From the NCBI GenBank assembly GCA_015709215.1, contig JACCQN010000002.1, forward strand, positions 62,001 through 126,000: a stretch of 64,000 nucleotides of DNA. Reading direction: 5' to 3'. The notes below the pieces were generated by a model. That model made no database searches and was not told the DNA's origin. It was given only the letters and a program-made list of their open reading frames with translations. This document shows positions 18,404 through 28,086 of the stretch, piece after piece. Every line of letters begins with the position of its first letter. The stretch's first letter is position 1. Source of the stretch: Bacteroidales bacterium. GTDB lineage: Bacteria > Bacteroidota > Bacteroidia > Bacteroidales > F082. Both the position numbers and the translations under genes were made by a program.

Positions 18404-19573
18404 CTATTGATTAAAATAGAGCTGAATGCAAGCGCCTCCGGCATCCCTGTTTTTTATGGTAACATTGCCATTATGAGCTTTTGCAATCAGCTTTACCGCC
18501 GCCAGCGAAAGCCCAAATCCTTGTTCAATAGTGAGCTGATCTTGCGACATAAAATCCTGCAGCCTGCTGAGGTCTTCGTCTGAAAATCCCGGCCCGTTAT
18601 CATGAACTTCTATGCAAATGCCACGAGGAAATTTTTTACTGCTTAAAGTGATTTTTCCTTTCGATGGTAAGTGGGACAGGGCATTTTCGACTAATATGCA
18701 TATGCTTTTTCTCAACAAATCAGCATCTGCACTTAGAAGTTTGGCTTCAGGTTTTACATCGATAGTTACGCTTATATTTTTTTCATCAATTGCTGCTTGT
18801 AGCTCATCAATTGCCATTTCAAAGAGGCTTTCGAGGGCAATGTCAAAAAGCTCAATTTTTTGATTGCTCGATTGCAGAGCGGTAATTAGTAAGGCCGTTT
18901 CAGAAAACCTGACCAAACGCTCAGAAGAACTTTTCAGGTAATCCAGATATTCTTTTTGTTCTTCATCCTCAATGATTTGTTTTAGAAGTGAAGTGATGCC
19001 GATGATGCCGTTGAGGGGAGTGCGTAGTTCGTGGCTAATGATATTCAAAAAATCGCTTTTAGCTTTTTCAAGATACGAAAGCTGCTGATTTGCTTTTTGT
19101 AATTCCTCTGTGCGCTGCGCCACTTTTTCTTCCAGATTTTGATTTAAAAGTTGTAATAGTTTTTTGTTTTTAACCAGATCGAGTTGCGTTTTGATGCGGG
19201 CTTGCAGCTCAGCCGCATTAAATGGTTTGGTGATATAATCGTTAGCGCCGCATTCAAAACCCTTAACGATTTCGGCAGGTTCCGTTTTTGCGGTTAGGAA
19301 AATGATTGGAATGGAAGCAGTTCGTTTGTCTTTTTTTAACTTAACACAAACTTCAAAACCATCCATTTCGGGCATCATAATATCGAGCAGGATAAGGTCG
19401 AAATCGTTTTCAGAAGTTAACCTTAATGCTTCACTTCCTGAGAGTGCATAAGCAATTTCGCGATTCTGACTGCTTAGCAATTTGCCAAGAATCTGGATAT
19501 TTTTTGGCAGATCATCAACAATAAGTAGCCTTTCGGGATTTGAATTTTGTTGCATATCACATATTTTTGGCAT
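18404..19573 (-). CDS. Response regulator-histidine kinase hybrid (REC-HisKA-HATPase)
   Basis: 389 residues. The N-terminal receiver has LLIVDD (acidic pocket), the phospho-acceptor in [14 protein letters not shown] and the Lys in YITKPF. A coiled coil (about 130-165) leads to the H-box [11 protein letters not shown] near 175. The ATPase has N-box VENALSHL, G1 DNGPGF and G2 [11 protein letters not shown]. The receiver-first layout suggests it is a downstream relay partner phosphorylated by another kinase. Its ATG comes two bases after the stop of the TPR kinase gene, so both form one operon and probably one pathway. An alternative ATG is at 19555. Confidence 0.9.
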   Translation of the reverse strand: MPKICDMQQNSNPERLLIVDDLPKNIQILGKLLSSQNREIAYALSGSEALRLTSENDFDLILLDIMMPEMDGFEVCVKLKKDKRTASIPIIFLTAKTEPAEIVKGFECGANDYITKPFNAAELQARIKTQLDLVKNKKLLQLLNQNLEEKVAQRTEELQKANQQLSYLEKAKSDFLNIISHELRTPLNGIIGITSLLKQIIEDEEQKEYLDYLKSSSERLVRFSETALLITALQSSNQKIELFDIALESLFEMAIDELQAAIDEKNISVTIDVKPEAKLLSADADLLRKSICILVENALSHLPSKGKITLSSKKFPRGICIEVHDNGPGFSDEDLSRLQDFMSQDQLTIEQGFGLSLAAVKLIAKAHNGNVTIKNRDAGGACIQLYFNQ

Positions 19574-19575
19574 GA

Positions 19576-22473
19576 TCAGGCTTTATTTTTTTGCTGCATG
19601 AGGTAAACCTCAACAGCTTTGATATTTTGAAACTGCCGGAGCAAACGACTAATTTGTTCTACATCAAAATTTTCGACAGCTTCTTTAAGGCTTTTACTGT
19701 AATGAAAAAGCTCTTTTAGTTGATTTGTTTCTGCAAGTTGAAGGCATGCCAGTGCAAACTGATGCGCATCGCTAACAACATTGCTGCTAAGGGCTTTGAG
19801 CCAGAGACTGTGTAGTGTTTCAAAGGCTGAATTTGTACTGTTTTCAAGGCTAAAGAGTAGTTGTCCATTTCCATTATTTTGTCTTGAAGATTCATTCAGG
19901 AGTTTGTTTAGATAATGTCCGAGCAAATCTTGCTTATCAGGCAGATCAAAAATAGCTCCATCTGGCAGATTTTCTTGCTGGCTGGATGAAAGATTATCAG
20001 TATAAACTAACTGCAGCCTGTGTTCGCGAACAAGTATAAAAAGTTCTTTCCTTAACGACTCTGTTACTTCAGCGGGGTCAATGATCAAACAGCTTGGATG
20101 ATGATTAAAGGTTTTGGTTCTGAGATCAACATCGTTTTTTGATAAAATCACTTCAAAACCGGATTGACTGGCAATTTCATTTATCAGGTGGTGATGAACC
20201 GGATTTTTAGTAAGGAGAATAAGGCTGTGGGAATTATCTAATTGCAAATAATCCTCTTGGATTTTTGTTGAAGGATGACTAAGAAGAGATGTTTGCTTAA
20301 GTTGATTCGGTTCAACGGCAGAGAAACAAATCGAAAATACAGTTCCTTTTCCGGGTTCGCTTTCCAAATTAATTGTGCCATTCATAGCCTCAACAAGGCG
20401 CTGCGTGATGGCAAGGCCCAGCCCGGTTCCTTTTAAATTGCCCGCTTGGGAGTGATGTTGATAAAAAGCCTCAAAGATCTTTTCCTGACCAGCTTTATCG
20501 ATGCCCACTCCAGTATCTTTTACCTGAATATGCAAGTCGAATAATGACTTGGTATTTTTATTTTCACTTGTAAAAATAGTTAATTCAATGTAGCCTTCAG
20601 TTGTGAATTTTACTGCATTGCCAATGAGGTTAAAAAGTATTTGCCGCATTCGTATTTCGCTCAGGAAAATCTCTTCGGGAAGTGAATCATCGATTTGAAG
20701 TTTGAAGTTTAGCTTTTTCTCTCTCAGTTGTATCGAAAAAATCTGTTTTATTTCGGCTGCCAGTGCACGCAAATCGAGTGGCCCGTTATCGATGATTAGC
20801 TTGTCAGCTTCAATTTTCGATAGGTCGAGAATATCGTTGATAAGCATGAGCAGGCTTTGTCCTGATTTTCGAATAGCATCCAAAAAAGACCGGTGCTGAC
20901 TGTTATCTATCAGTTTGTCCAGGATGTCGGCAAAACCAATAATAGAATTCATCGGTGTTCTGATTTCATGGCTCATATTAGCCAGGAACTGACTTTTTAA
21001 TTTGCTATGATGTTCAGCTTCTTCTTTTGCCTGAAGAAGTTTTTCGGCATAATCTTTTAGTTCGGCCTGTGCTTTTTCCAGCTCATTTTTTTGTTCCAAT
21101 AACAGTTTATTTGAACGATTTTTCATGTGTACTACATAAACGCCTGCTATAAGGGCGATTAAAAGCACTACAAGCCCGAAAACACCGATCAGGTTGATTA
21201 GTCTTTGGTCTTTTATGCGCAGTTCGGCAAGTTCTTTTTGGTGTTGCAACAATGCAATCTGACTTTCACTTCTTTCGCGATCAAAAAGTGTTTGCATTTG
21301 TATTACCGTGCGGCGCAAATTATTGCTCAAAATACTGTCATTAATACGGTCAGACTCCTCCATGTAGGCAATGGCTGTTTTGTAGTCGCCTTTGTATTTG
21401 CGGTACTTATACATGAGATCAATTGCCCTTTTATAAGTAGCTAATGCATTTGATTTCCGGGCCATTTCTAGTCCCTGATTGATGTAGGGTAAAGCTTTTT
21501 CATACTTTTCCATTTCAATGTAAAGCTCTCCAACACTTACATTGCTCTGAGCCAGATAGTGCAGGTCGCCTAAAGATTCATAAATTTCCAGGCCGAGGAG
21601 ATAATAATTCAGTGCTTTGTCGAATTGTTTTCGTTCGCGGTAAACGCTTCCCATATCATTATAACAAATAGCTACCCCCTTTTTGGAACCTGCTTCTCTG
21701 TTCACTTCGAGCGAAAGCAGATAATACTCAAGGGCCTTATCGTATTCATACTGTTTAAAAAAAACATTGCCAATATTGTTAAGGTTGATGGCTACTCCAA
21801 TCAAATCGTTCCGTTTCTGCTCCATAGCAAGGCATTCCCTGAATCTTCGGAGGGCTTCCTGATAATTTCCGAGCATAAATTGAATATTGCCCAGTCCGTT
21901 AGCAGCGATCAGATAGCTTTTTTCGTCCTTTAATTTCTCGGCCAATGCCATTGCCTTTTGGTGATAATCACTGGCAAGCCGGTAATCGTCCATCCATCGG
22001 TGGGCTATTCCCAGATTATTGAGCGTTACGATTCGTGCTTTGTCAATTTGTAGTGAATCAGCCAAGGCTAATTCCTGCCGGTGCCAGAACAAGGCCTCAT
22101 GATACAGGGCTTGATTACGAACATAAACACCTATTTCACTCATTTTTTGCAAATAAAGTAGCGCAAAATCCTGTTGAATAGCAAGTTGCTTTGCAGCATG
22201 GATTAGCGAATCTGCTTTTTGTATTGAATTTGTCACCTCAGCATGAGTGCGGCAGTATAGTGCGGCTTCGAGAAGCAGATTGATTTTAATACTATCTGGA
22301 GTATTGGGGTTTTCTGTGAGTAAAAGCAAACTGTCGAGCTGAGTAATTGAATTTTGCGCAATCGATTTTGAAACAGGCAAAAAGCTTATCCAAAATATAA
22401 AAAAGCTGGCAAAACAGAAAAACTTGTTTCTCCGATACAGCTTGCTGAAAGTGTTGGATGGAATGTTTGTCAT
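19576..22473 (-). CDS. TPR-domain hybrid sensor histidine kinase with degenerate receiver
   Basis: 965 residues. After an N-terminal signal/anchor, roughly eight tetratricopeptide repeats fill about 80-370 (for example NLGIAHRWMDDY, NGLGNIQFMLGNYQEALR, NNIGNVFFKQYEYDKALEYY). A single TM helix (LIGVFGLVVLLIALIAGVYV) near 435 and a coiled coil follow, then H-box NMSHEIRTPMNSIIGF, N-box LIGNAVKFT, G1 DTGVGI and G2 GTGLGLAI. The next ~110 residues look like a receiver that lost its consensus (LIIDPAEV), and the last ~90 form a helical Hpt-like end without an obvious phospho-histidine. Couples an extracytoplasmic TPR sensor to the REC-kinase downstream. Confidence 0.9.
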   Translation of the reverse strand: MTNIPSNTFSKLYRRNKFFCFASFFIFWISFLPVSKSIAQNSITQLDSLLLLTENPNTPDSIKINLLLEAALYCRTHAEVTNSIQKADSLIHAAKQLAIQQDFALLYLQKMSEIGVYVRNQALYHEALFWHRQELALADSLQIDKARIVTLNNLGIAHRWMDDYRLASDYHQKAMALAEKLKDEKSYLIAANGLGNIQFMLGNYQEALRRFRECLAMEQKRNDLIGVAINLNNIGNVFFKQYEYDKALEYYLLSLEVNREAGSKKGVAICYNDMGSVYRERKQFDKALNYYLLGLEIYESLGDLHYLAQSNVSVGELYIEMEKYEKALPYINQGLEMARKSNALATYKRAIDLMYKYRKYKGDYKTAIAYMEESDRINDSILSNNLRRTVIQMQTLFDRERSESQIALLQHQKELAELRIKDQRLINLIGVFGLVVLLIALIAGVYVVHMKNRSNKLLLEQKNELEKAQAELKDYAEKLLQAKEEAEHHSKLKSQFLANMSHEIRTPMNSIIGFADILDKLIDNSQHRSFLDAIRKSGQSLLMLINDILDLSKIEADKLIIDNGPLDLRALAAEIKQIFSIQLREKKLNFKLQIDDSLPEEIFLSEIRMRQILFNLIGNAVKFTTEGYIELTIFTSENKNTKSLFDLHIQVKDTGVGIDKAGQEKIFEAFYQHHSQAGNLKGTGLGLAITQRLVEAMNGTINLESEPGKGTVFSICFSAVEPNQLKQTSLLSHPSTKIQEDYLQLDNSHSLILLTKNPVHHHLINEIASQSGFEVILSKNDVDLRTKTFNHHPSCLIIDPAEVTESLRKELFILVREHRLQLVYTDNLSSSQQENLPDGAIFDLPDKQDLLGHYLNKLLNESSRQNNGNGQLLFSLENSTNSAFETLHSLWLKALSSNVVSDAHQFALACLQLAETNQLKELFHYSKSLKEAVENFDVEQISRLLRQFQNIKAVEVYLMQQKNKA

Positions 22474-22626
22474 TTAGTGGCTTATGTCAGCAATGTTTTA
22501 CAAAAATAGCTGAATTTTGCGATTATTAATAAATAAAACAATTCAAAGTGGAATTTGACAGGCTCATCTGTTGCTGTTTTTGGTTGTTTTTTTTGAACGG
22601 ATCTACTGCAATTTGATAAAAGCTTT

Positions 22627-22658
22627 ATTGCGGTGCTGAATGAAAGTCGCTACTTTTG
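22627..22658 (+). promoter_or_regulatory. Promoter of the GT9-Sua5 unit
   Basis: ATTG (22627-22630) and TACTTTTG (22651-22658) are 20 bases apart and fit the Bacteroidota promoter pattern. The predicted start lies about 12 nt before the ATG at 22677. Confidence 0.5.
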
Positions 22659-22676
22659 TGAGCTTAAAACAAATGC

Positions 22677-23675
22677 ATGATCAAGCGTATTCTTGTCATA
22701 CAGACTGCTTCTCTGGGTGATGTGATTCTGGCAACTGCCCTGCTCGAAAAACTTCATGAGTATTATCCAAAAGCCCGTTTGGAATTTTTAATCAAACAGG
22801 GCTATGAAGGGCTTTTCAAAGATCATCCTTATTTGGGGCGTCTTTGGGTTTGGGATAAGTCGGAGCACAAATATGAAAACCTTCGCCTCACCATTCGTGA
22901 AGTAAGAGCCGGAAAATTTGATTTGGTGATCAATTTACAACGATTTGCTGCTACGGGTTTAATCACAGCAATGAGTAAAGCGCCTATGCGTATTGGTTTT
23001 ACCCAAAACCCTTTCAGTCTATTTTTTACGCATCGTGTAAAGCATCTGATCGGAAATGCTGAACATCCGGTTCACGAAACTTATCGCAACCAGCAGCTTA
23101 TAACGCATCTAACAGACCAAATTCCTTCGCGCCCGGCGCTTTATCCGGGCAAAAATGATTTTGCAAAAGTATCTGAATTCAAAACGAAGACCTTTATTTG
23201 TATCGCTCCGGCTTCGCTGTGGTTTACGAAGCAATTTCCGGAAGAAAAATGGGTGAGTTTTATGCAGCAACTCGATCGGGAATTACATGTTTATTTATTG
23301 GGTGGCAATGCTGATAAAGTGCTGTGCGAAAGAATCATAAAAGCCTCTGCTCATCGCAATAGTATCAATCTGGCCGGAAAGCTTAGCCTGCTGGAATCGG
23401 CTGCTTTGATGCGTGATGCAAAAATGAATTTTGTGAACGATTCTGCTCCCATGCATTTGTGCAGTGCTGTTGATGCACCTGTTACAGCCATTTATTGCTC
23501 TACTGTTCCTGACTTTGGCTTTGGGCCACTTTCGTCGGATTCGGTAATTGTACAATCTACTGAGCAACTCGATTGTCGTCCTTGCGGGCTTCATGGCTGG
23601 CAATCGTGCCCCAAAAAGCACTTCCGTTGTGCGACAACCATTTCAATTAACCAGTTGTTAAAGCGTGTAAAATGA
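22677..23675 (+). CDS. Glycosyltransferase family 9 (ADP-heptose:LPS heptosyltransferase-like)
   Basis: 332 residues. The N-terminus RILVIQTASLGDVILATALL is the GT9 signature, with the Asp thought to be catalytic in Waa-type heptosyltransferases. The C-terminal donor-binding domain has IAPASLWFTKQFPEEKW, YLLGGNADK and FVNDSAPMHLCSA. It adds heptose, or another ADP- or nucleotide-linked sugar, to the lipopolysaccharide core at the inner membrane. The stop overlaps the following Sua5 gene (ATGA). Confidence 0.9.
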   Translation: MIKRILVIQTASLGDVILATALLEKLHEYYPKARLEFLIKQGYEGLFKDHPYLGRLWVWDKSEHKYENLRLTIREVRAGKFDLVINLQRFAATGLITAMSKAPMRIGFTQNPFSLFFTHRVKHLIGNAEHPVHETYRNQQLITHLTDQIPSRPALYPGKNDFAKVSEFKTKTFICIAPASLWFTKQFPEEKWVSFMQQLDRELHVYLLGGNADKVLCERIIKASAHRNSINLAGKLSLLESAALMRDAKMNFVNDSAPMHLCSAVDAPVTAIYCSTVPDFGFGPLSSDSVIVQSTEQLDCRPCGLHGWQSCPKKHFRCATTISINQLLKRVK

Positions 23676-24241
23676 CCTACGAACAAGAAATTGAAGCTGC
23701 TGTCGAAATCCTGAAAGCCGGAAAAGTGATGCTTTATCCTACTGACACAATATGGGGTTTAGGTTGTGATGCTACGAATCAAAAAGCTGTTGAAAGGCTC
23801 TTCAAAATCAAACAGCGAACAGAAAAAAAGAGCCTTATCATATTGGTTGATAGTGAAAAACGTATAAAACAATACGTAAAAAACGTCCCTGAAATGGCCT
23901 ACGACCTGATTCGTAATGCTCCCAACCCAATCAGTATTGTTTATCCGGGGGCAAAAAACCTGGCAAAAAACGTGATTGGTTCAGATAAAACAGTCTGTAT
24001 TCGAATTACCTCCAATGAGTTTTGCATTGAAGTGGTCAAACGTTTTGGAAAGGCAATAACTTCCACTTCAGCCAATATCTCGGGCCATCCCGCGCCATTG
24101 ATTTTTGGGCAAATTTCTGATGAAGTTAAGTCTGCTGTAGATCATATCGTTGGTTTGTATCAGGATGAGGTGAAGTTGCCAAAAGCGTCCACCATTATCA
24201 AATTGGAGAAGGATGGCACTTTTGAGATTTTGAGGCCATAA
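23672..24241 (+). CDS. L-threonylcarbamoyladenylate synthase (Sua5/YciO/YrdC)
   Basis: 189 residues, a single YrdC-type domain. Diagnostic segments are AGKVMLYPTDTIWGLGCDA, KQRTEKKSLIILV (Lys/Arg nucleotide contacts), and ITSTSANISGHPAP. It makes threonylcarbamoyl-AMP from threonine, bicarbonate and ATP for the t6A37 modification of ANN-decoding tRNAs. No C-terminal Sua5 domain is present, as in TsaC. The YciO-type paralog cannot be excluded from sequence alone. Convergent with mutS2, 37 bp apart. Confidence 0.9.
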   Translation: MTYEQEIEAAVEILKAGKVMLYPTDTIWGLGCDATNQKAVERLFKIKQRTEKKSLIILVDSEKRIKQYVKNVPEMAYDLIRNAPNPISIVYPGAKNLAKNVIGSDKTVCIRITSNEFCIEVVKRFGKAITSTSANISGHPAPLIFGQISDEVKSAVDHIVGLYQDEVKLPKASTIIKLEKDGTFEILRP

Positions 24242-24278
24242 TTTTTCCCCCAAGCGACATTGTCAAATGTGAAATAGG

Positions 24279-26705
24279 TTAACGCAAGCTAACCCTTGTA
24301 ATTCCATTGCCTCCTGATTCAGGTGGTGCATCACCAAAATTTGCAACTTCTTTTTGCTTGCTTAAAAACTCACGAATCAATTTACGAAGGATACCGTTGC
24401 CTTTGCCATGCAGAATATTCACTTCTTTTACGCTGAGCAAAATGGCTTCGTCAATATATTTGGCTGTTAGTTCCGAAGCTTCTTCGGCACGTTTGCCACG
24501 CAAATCGATGGTTAGTTTGAAGTTGCTTACTTTTTCGTTCAGGTCGGAAGTCACACTGCGCGATGATGCTGATTTGCGATGCTGATGTGTTTGTTTTCTG
24601 CTTTCGCGATGGCTAAGTTTCCTCAATTTTTCGGGAGAGGTGCGCAGCTTCACGGTGTTGAAACTTACAACGGCTTCATGTTCGTTGATTGAAATCAGTT
24701 CGCCAACAATATCCATTTCTTCAATACTTACCAGATCACCGGCCTGAAGCTCGCTTGCCTGCCAGGTTGTTTCTTCCTTTTCTTCTTTTTCTGCCAGCTT
24801 TTCGGCTATTTCTTCTGCCTCCGAAGCAATCAGATCGCGCGATAACTTAAGATCCTGACGCAGGGCTTTTGTCTTTTCCTTTTCGGCCTGTGCTTCTCTA
24901 ATCTCTTTGATGGTTAGCTCTATCTGGCGGTTTGCTTTGTCGATCAGGGCTTTGGCTTCTCTGCCAGCATCAGCCAGCATGTCTTTTCTGCGGTCTTCAA
25001 GCTGTTTGAGCAGCCGTTTATATTTCTCAATGACTTCATTTAAAAGTTGATCAGCCAGTTGTAGTTCAGTTTGTTTTTTGGAGAGTGCTTTTTTTTCTAC
25101 CTCAAGTTGCTGTAGTTGTTGATCAAAGTTGAAATGCGATTGTCCGCTGATAGCTGCAGCAGAATCCAGCAGGCTTTCGGGGAATCCTATTTTACGTGCA
25201 ATTTCGAAAGCGAATGAGCTGCCTGGTTTGCCGGTTTGCAGCATATACAAGGGTTCTAGCCTTTTGGTATCGAATAGCATGGCTCCGTTAAAAACGCCGG
25301 CATGTTCATCTGCAAACAGTTTGAGGTTGGCATAATGTGTCGTAATTAATCCAAAAGCCCGCAGTTCGTTTAGCTTTTTCAGCACTGCCTCGGCAATAGC
25401 GCCACCAAGCTGAGGTTCGGTTCCGGAGCCAAATTCGTCGATCAAAAATAATGTTTTGCTATCTGCATGCGTCAGATAATGCTTCATATTGAGCAGGTGA
25501 GAGCTGTAAGTGCTGAGGTCGTTTTCGAGGGATTGTTCATCACCGATATCGATAAATATTTTGTCGAAGATTCCGCATTTCGAGTCTTTTTCCATGGGAA
25601 CAGCCAACCCACACTGAAGCATATATTGAATGAGACCGGTAGTTTTCAGGCAAACGGATTTACCACCCGCATTGGGGCCTGAAATGACCAAAATACGTTG
25701 CTCTTGATTTAACTCCAGTTCGAGCGGCACAATGGATTTTTTTTCCTTTCGCAGCTTATGTTCGAGCAGGGGATGCCGGCTTTGTTTCCATTTGATAAAT
25801 GTCTGATCGGTAAGCTCGGGCACGATGGCATGCATCTCAGCAGCCAATATTGTTTTTGCCCGGATAAGGTCGATGCTACCCAATAACTCCCATCCGGCAA
25901 GTAAATCGCTGATAAAAGGTCTGATAAGTCTTGAAAAAGTGGCAAGAATGCGATTGATTTCACGTTTTTCGGCATATTCCAGTTCGCGCACTTCATTGTT
26001 GGTTTCGAGCACGGCGGCTGGTTCGATGTAAACGGTTTGGCCTGTTGAGGATTCGTCGTGAATAAAACCTTTGAGTTTGCGCTTGTCGGCGGCCCTAACC
26101 GGAATTACCATGCGGCCATTGCGTATGGTGGCTTCCACTCCGGAATCAGCCCATCCTGCATTTTTCGCTTCCTGAAGCATCTTGTTCACCTGCCGGTCGA
26201 TATGGCTGAGCTTTTGTCTGATTTGTTTGCGGATATCCGCCAGTTCGGGTGAAGCAGCGTCAGGAATATCGCCTTTGTCATCAGTGAGGCGGTTGCATTC
26301 GCTCCAAACGTTTTTATCTACACTAATACCATCACAAAGCCTTTGAATGGCAGGATAAGGCATCGCTTGCTCCGAAACAGCAAATCGAAGAATGGCTTTT
26401 AAGGCATTGAGCCCCGGCTTGAGTTCGAACAGCGCTTCCTGGCTGATCACCGTTCCTTCGATACGCAATTGGTGTAGATCGGAGCGCAGGTCAGCCGTTT
26501 CACTGACAGGGAATGGGAGTCCGTTTTCCATCAACTGACGGAATTCTTCTATTAAAGTAAGTTTTTCCCGAATTACCGGCAGGCTGGTTTCAAAACCCAT
26601 CTCATCAACCTGTGCAGCACCCATCGGACTGATACAATGCGCTGTAATCCATTCACGGATGCGGTCGAAACCCAGTTTTTCTTCAAAATTGGATGGATAA
26701 ATCAA
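24279..26705 (-). CDS. mutS2: Endonuclease MutS2
   Basis: 808 residues. The core/lever region (about 1-290) leads into the MutS ATPase: Walker A GPNAGGKSVCLKT near 345, Walker B LFLIDEFGSGTEP, and the ST-motif THYANLKLF. A long coiled coil (about 515-640) is followed by the Smr nuclease domain, LRGKRAEEA and LHGKGNGILR. MutS2 suppresses homologous recombination and/or rescues collided ribosomes in other species. The start codon is TTG at 26705: an in-frame TAG lies two codons upstream and the family begins (M)IYPSNFEEKLGFDRI. A TACTTTTG -7 box at 26734-26727 supports that start. Confidence 0.95.
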   Translation of the reverse strand: MIYPSNFEEKLGFDRIREWITAHCISPMGAAQVDEMGFETSLPVIREKLTLIEEFRQLMENGLPFPVSETADLRSDLHQLRIEGTVISQEALFELKPGLNALKAILRFAVSEQAMPYPAIQRLCDGISVDKNVWSECNRLTDDKGDIPDAASPELADIRKQIRQKLSHIDRQVNKMLQEAKNAGWADSGVEATIRNGRMVIPVRAADKRKLKGFIHDESSTGQTVYIEPAAVLETNNEVRELEYAEKREINRILATFSRLIRPFISDLLAGWELLGSIDLIRAKTILAAEMHAIVPELTDQTFIKWKQSRHPLLEHKLRKEKKSIVPLELELNQEQRILVISGPNAGGKSVCLKTTGLIQYMLQCGLAVPMEKDSKCGIFDKIFIDIGDEQSLENDLSTYSSHLLNMKHYLTHADSKTLFLIDEFGSGTEPQLGGAIAEAVLKKLNELRAFGLITTHYANLKLFADEHAGVFNGAMLFDTKRLEPLYMLQTGKPGSSFAFEIARKIGFPESLLDSAAAISGQSHFNFDQQLQQLEVEKKALSKKQTELQLADQLLNEVIEKYKRLLKQLEDRRKDMLADAGREAKALIDKANRQIELTIKEIREAQAEKEKTKALRQDLKLSRDLIASEAEEIAEKLAEKEEKEETTWQASELQAGDLVSIEEMDIVGELISINEHEAVVSFNTVKLRTSPEKLRKLSHRESRKQTHQHRKSASSRSVTSDLNEKVSNFKLTIDLRGKRAEEASELTAKYIDEAILLSVKEVNILHGKGNGILRKLIREFLSKQKEVANFGDAPPESGGNGITRVSLR

Positions 26706-26859
26706 AACCTATGTAATTTAAGTTTACAAAAGTAATAAGAAATTAAGGTCGGTCAGCGAATCTAAAGAGATAGGCTGCATTTCAAAGAGATGTCAAGAAA
26801 CGTAAATAATTCATAATGGTTTAGTCGGATTAATGTTTATGAATTGCCTGAATTTATTA

Positions 26860-28080
26860 TCACTCTTTTTGCTTTCTGGGTGTTCTCCGTTTGGCAAATA
26901 GAGCCAGGCCGCCTTCAGCTGTTTCTTTGTAAAGGCTGGGCAGGTCTTTTCCGGTAACTTTCATGGTTCGCACCACTTTGTCGAAGGAAACAAAATGCTT
27001 GCCGTCCGAAAGCAATGCAAACATATTTGAATCCAGGGCGCGGGCTGCTGCATGCGCATTACGCTCGATACAAGGCACTTGCACCAGACCATTGATTGGA
27101 TCACAGGTTAGTCCCAGATGATGTTCGAGTCCCATTTCGGCTGCATATTCAATCTGTTGCGGGCTTCCTCCAAAAAGCTGATTAACAGCGGCAGAGGCCA
27201 TGGCGCATGCCGTTCCAATTTCGCCCTGACAACCTACAGCGGCTCCCGAAATAGAAGCATTTGTTTTAACGATATTACCTATCAAGCCAGCAGTTGCAAT
27301 GGCTTTAAGGATTTTTTCATCCGAGAAACCATGTGCATTTTTAGCATGATAAAGCACAGCAGGCAACACACCACTTGAGCCACAAGTGGGAGCTGTTGAA
27401 ACCAGACCTCCTGAAGCATTTTCTTCTGAAACAGCCAGTGCATAAGCAAATACCAGACTCCTGCTTTTGAGCGAATCTTTCAAACTCTGTGCTTTGATAT
27501 AGTAGGACGAGGCCTTGCGCGCCAGTTTTAAGCCTCCTGGAATCACGCCTTCGCTTTCCAGCCCACGTCTCAGGGCTTCCTGCATCACCCTCCAAACCTC
27601 ACGGAGGTGATCCATTGTTTCCGGGGGTTCATGCATTTGGACGTATTCCCAGAGTGTCCGGCCTTCGCTACTGCACCATTTTAAAACGTCGGCCATGGTG
27701 CGGTGCGGGTAAATGGTATCTGATTTTTCTGCTTGGCCCTCCCAGATGATTGCTCCGCCTCCAATGCTGTATGCAGTGCGGCTGGCAATAGTTTTCCCGT
27801 TTTCATCAATAGCATCAAAAGTGAGGGCATTGGGATGGCGCTCAAGAAAAGTTTTGGGTTGCCAGTCAAATGTTACGCGGACCGGCTCCATCACCTGTAT
27901 GATTGCCTGATCGGTAAGATGCCCTTTTCCGGTTGCTGCCAGGCTTCCGTAGAGGGTTACTTTGAAGGCAGCAGCCCGAGGATTTTCTTGTTTAAAAATA
28001 CCGGCAGCCCGACTGGGCCCCATTGTATGACTACTTGAGGGTCCATAACCAATACGAAAAAGATGACAGATAGATTCCAA
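26860..28080 (-). CDS. sdaA: L-serine ammonia-lyase, iron-sulfur dependent
   Basis: 406 residues: the fused single-chain form with an N-terminal beta domain (LFRIGYGPSSSHTMGPSRAA) and the catalytic alpha domain (APTCGSSGVLPAVLY, GAAVGCQGEIGTACAMASAA, GLTCDPINGLVQVPCIERN). Conserved Cys residues in the latter motifs would hold the [4Fe-4S] cluster. It converts L-serine to pyruvate and ammonia. The start is TTG at 28080, only six bases after the kinase gene stop; the next ATG would delete the essential SSSHT segment. It is the last gene of the trehalose/GH65 operon, an unexpected partner. Confidence 0.94.
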   Translation of the reverse strand: MESICHLFRIGYGPSSSHTMGPSRAAGIFKQENPRAAAFKVTLYGSLAATGKGHLTDQAIIQVMEPVRVTFDWQPKTFLERHPNALTFDAIDENGKTIASRTAYSIGGGAIIWEGQAEKSDTIYPHRTMADVLKWCSSEGRTLWEYVQMHEPPETMDHLREVWRVMQEALRRGLESEGVIPGGLKLARKASSYYIKAQSLKDSLKSRSLVFAYALAVSEENASGGLVSTAPTCGSSGVLPAVLYHAKNAHGFSDEKILKAIATAGLIGNIVKTNASISGAAVGCQGEIGTACAMASAAVNQLFGGSPQQIEYAAEMGLEHHLGLTCDPINGLVQVPCIERNAHAAARALDSNMFALLSDGKHFVSFDKVVRTMKVTGKDLPSLYKETAEGGLALFAKRRTPRKQKE

Positions 28081-28086
28081 AGGTGT

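Noticed and set aside
24275-24300. Hairpin GGTTAACGCAAGCTAACC between the Sua5 gene and mutS2
   Set aside because: Only a 5-bp stem without T-run, and it lies mostly in the last mutS2 codons.
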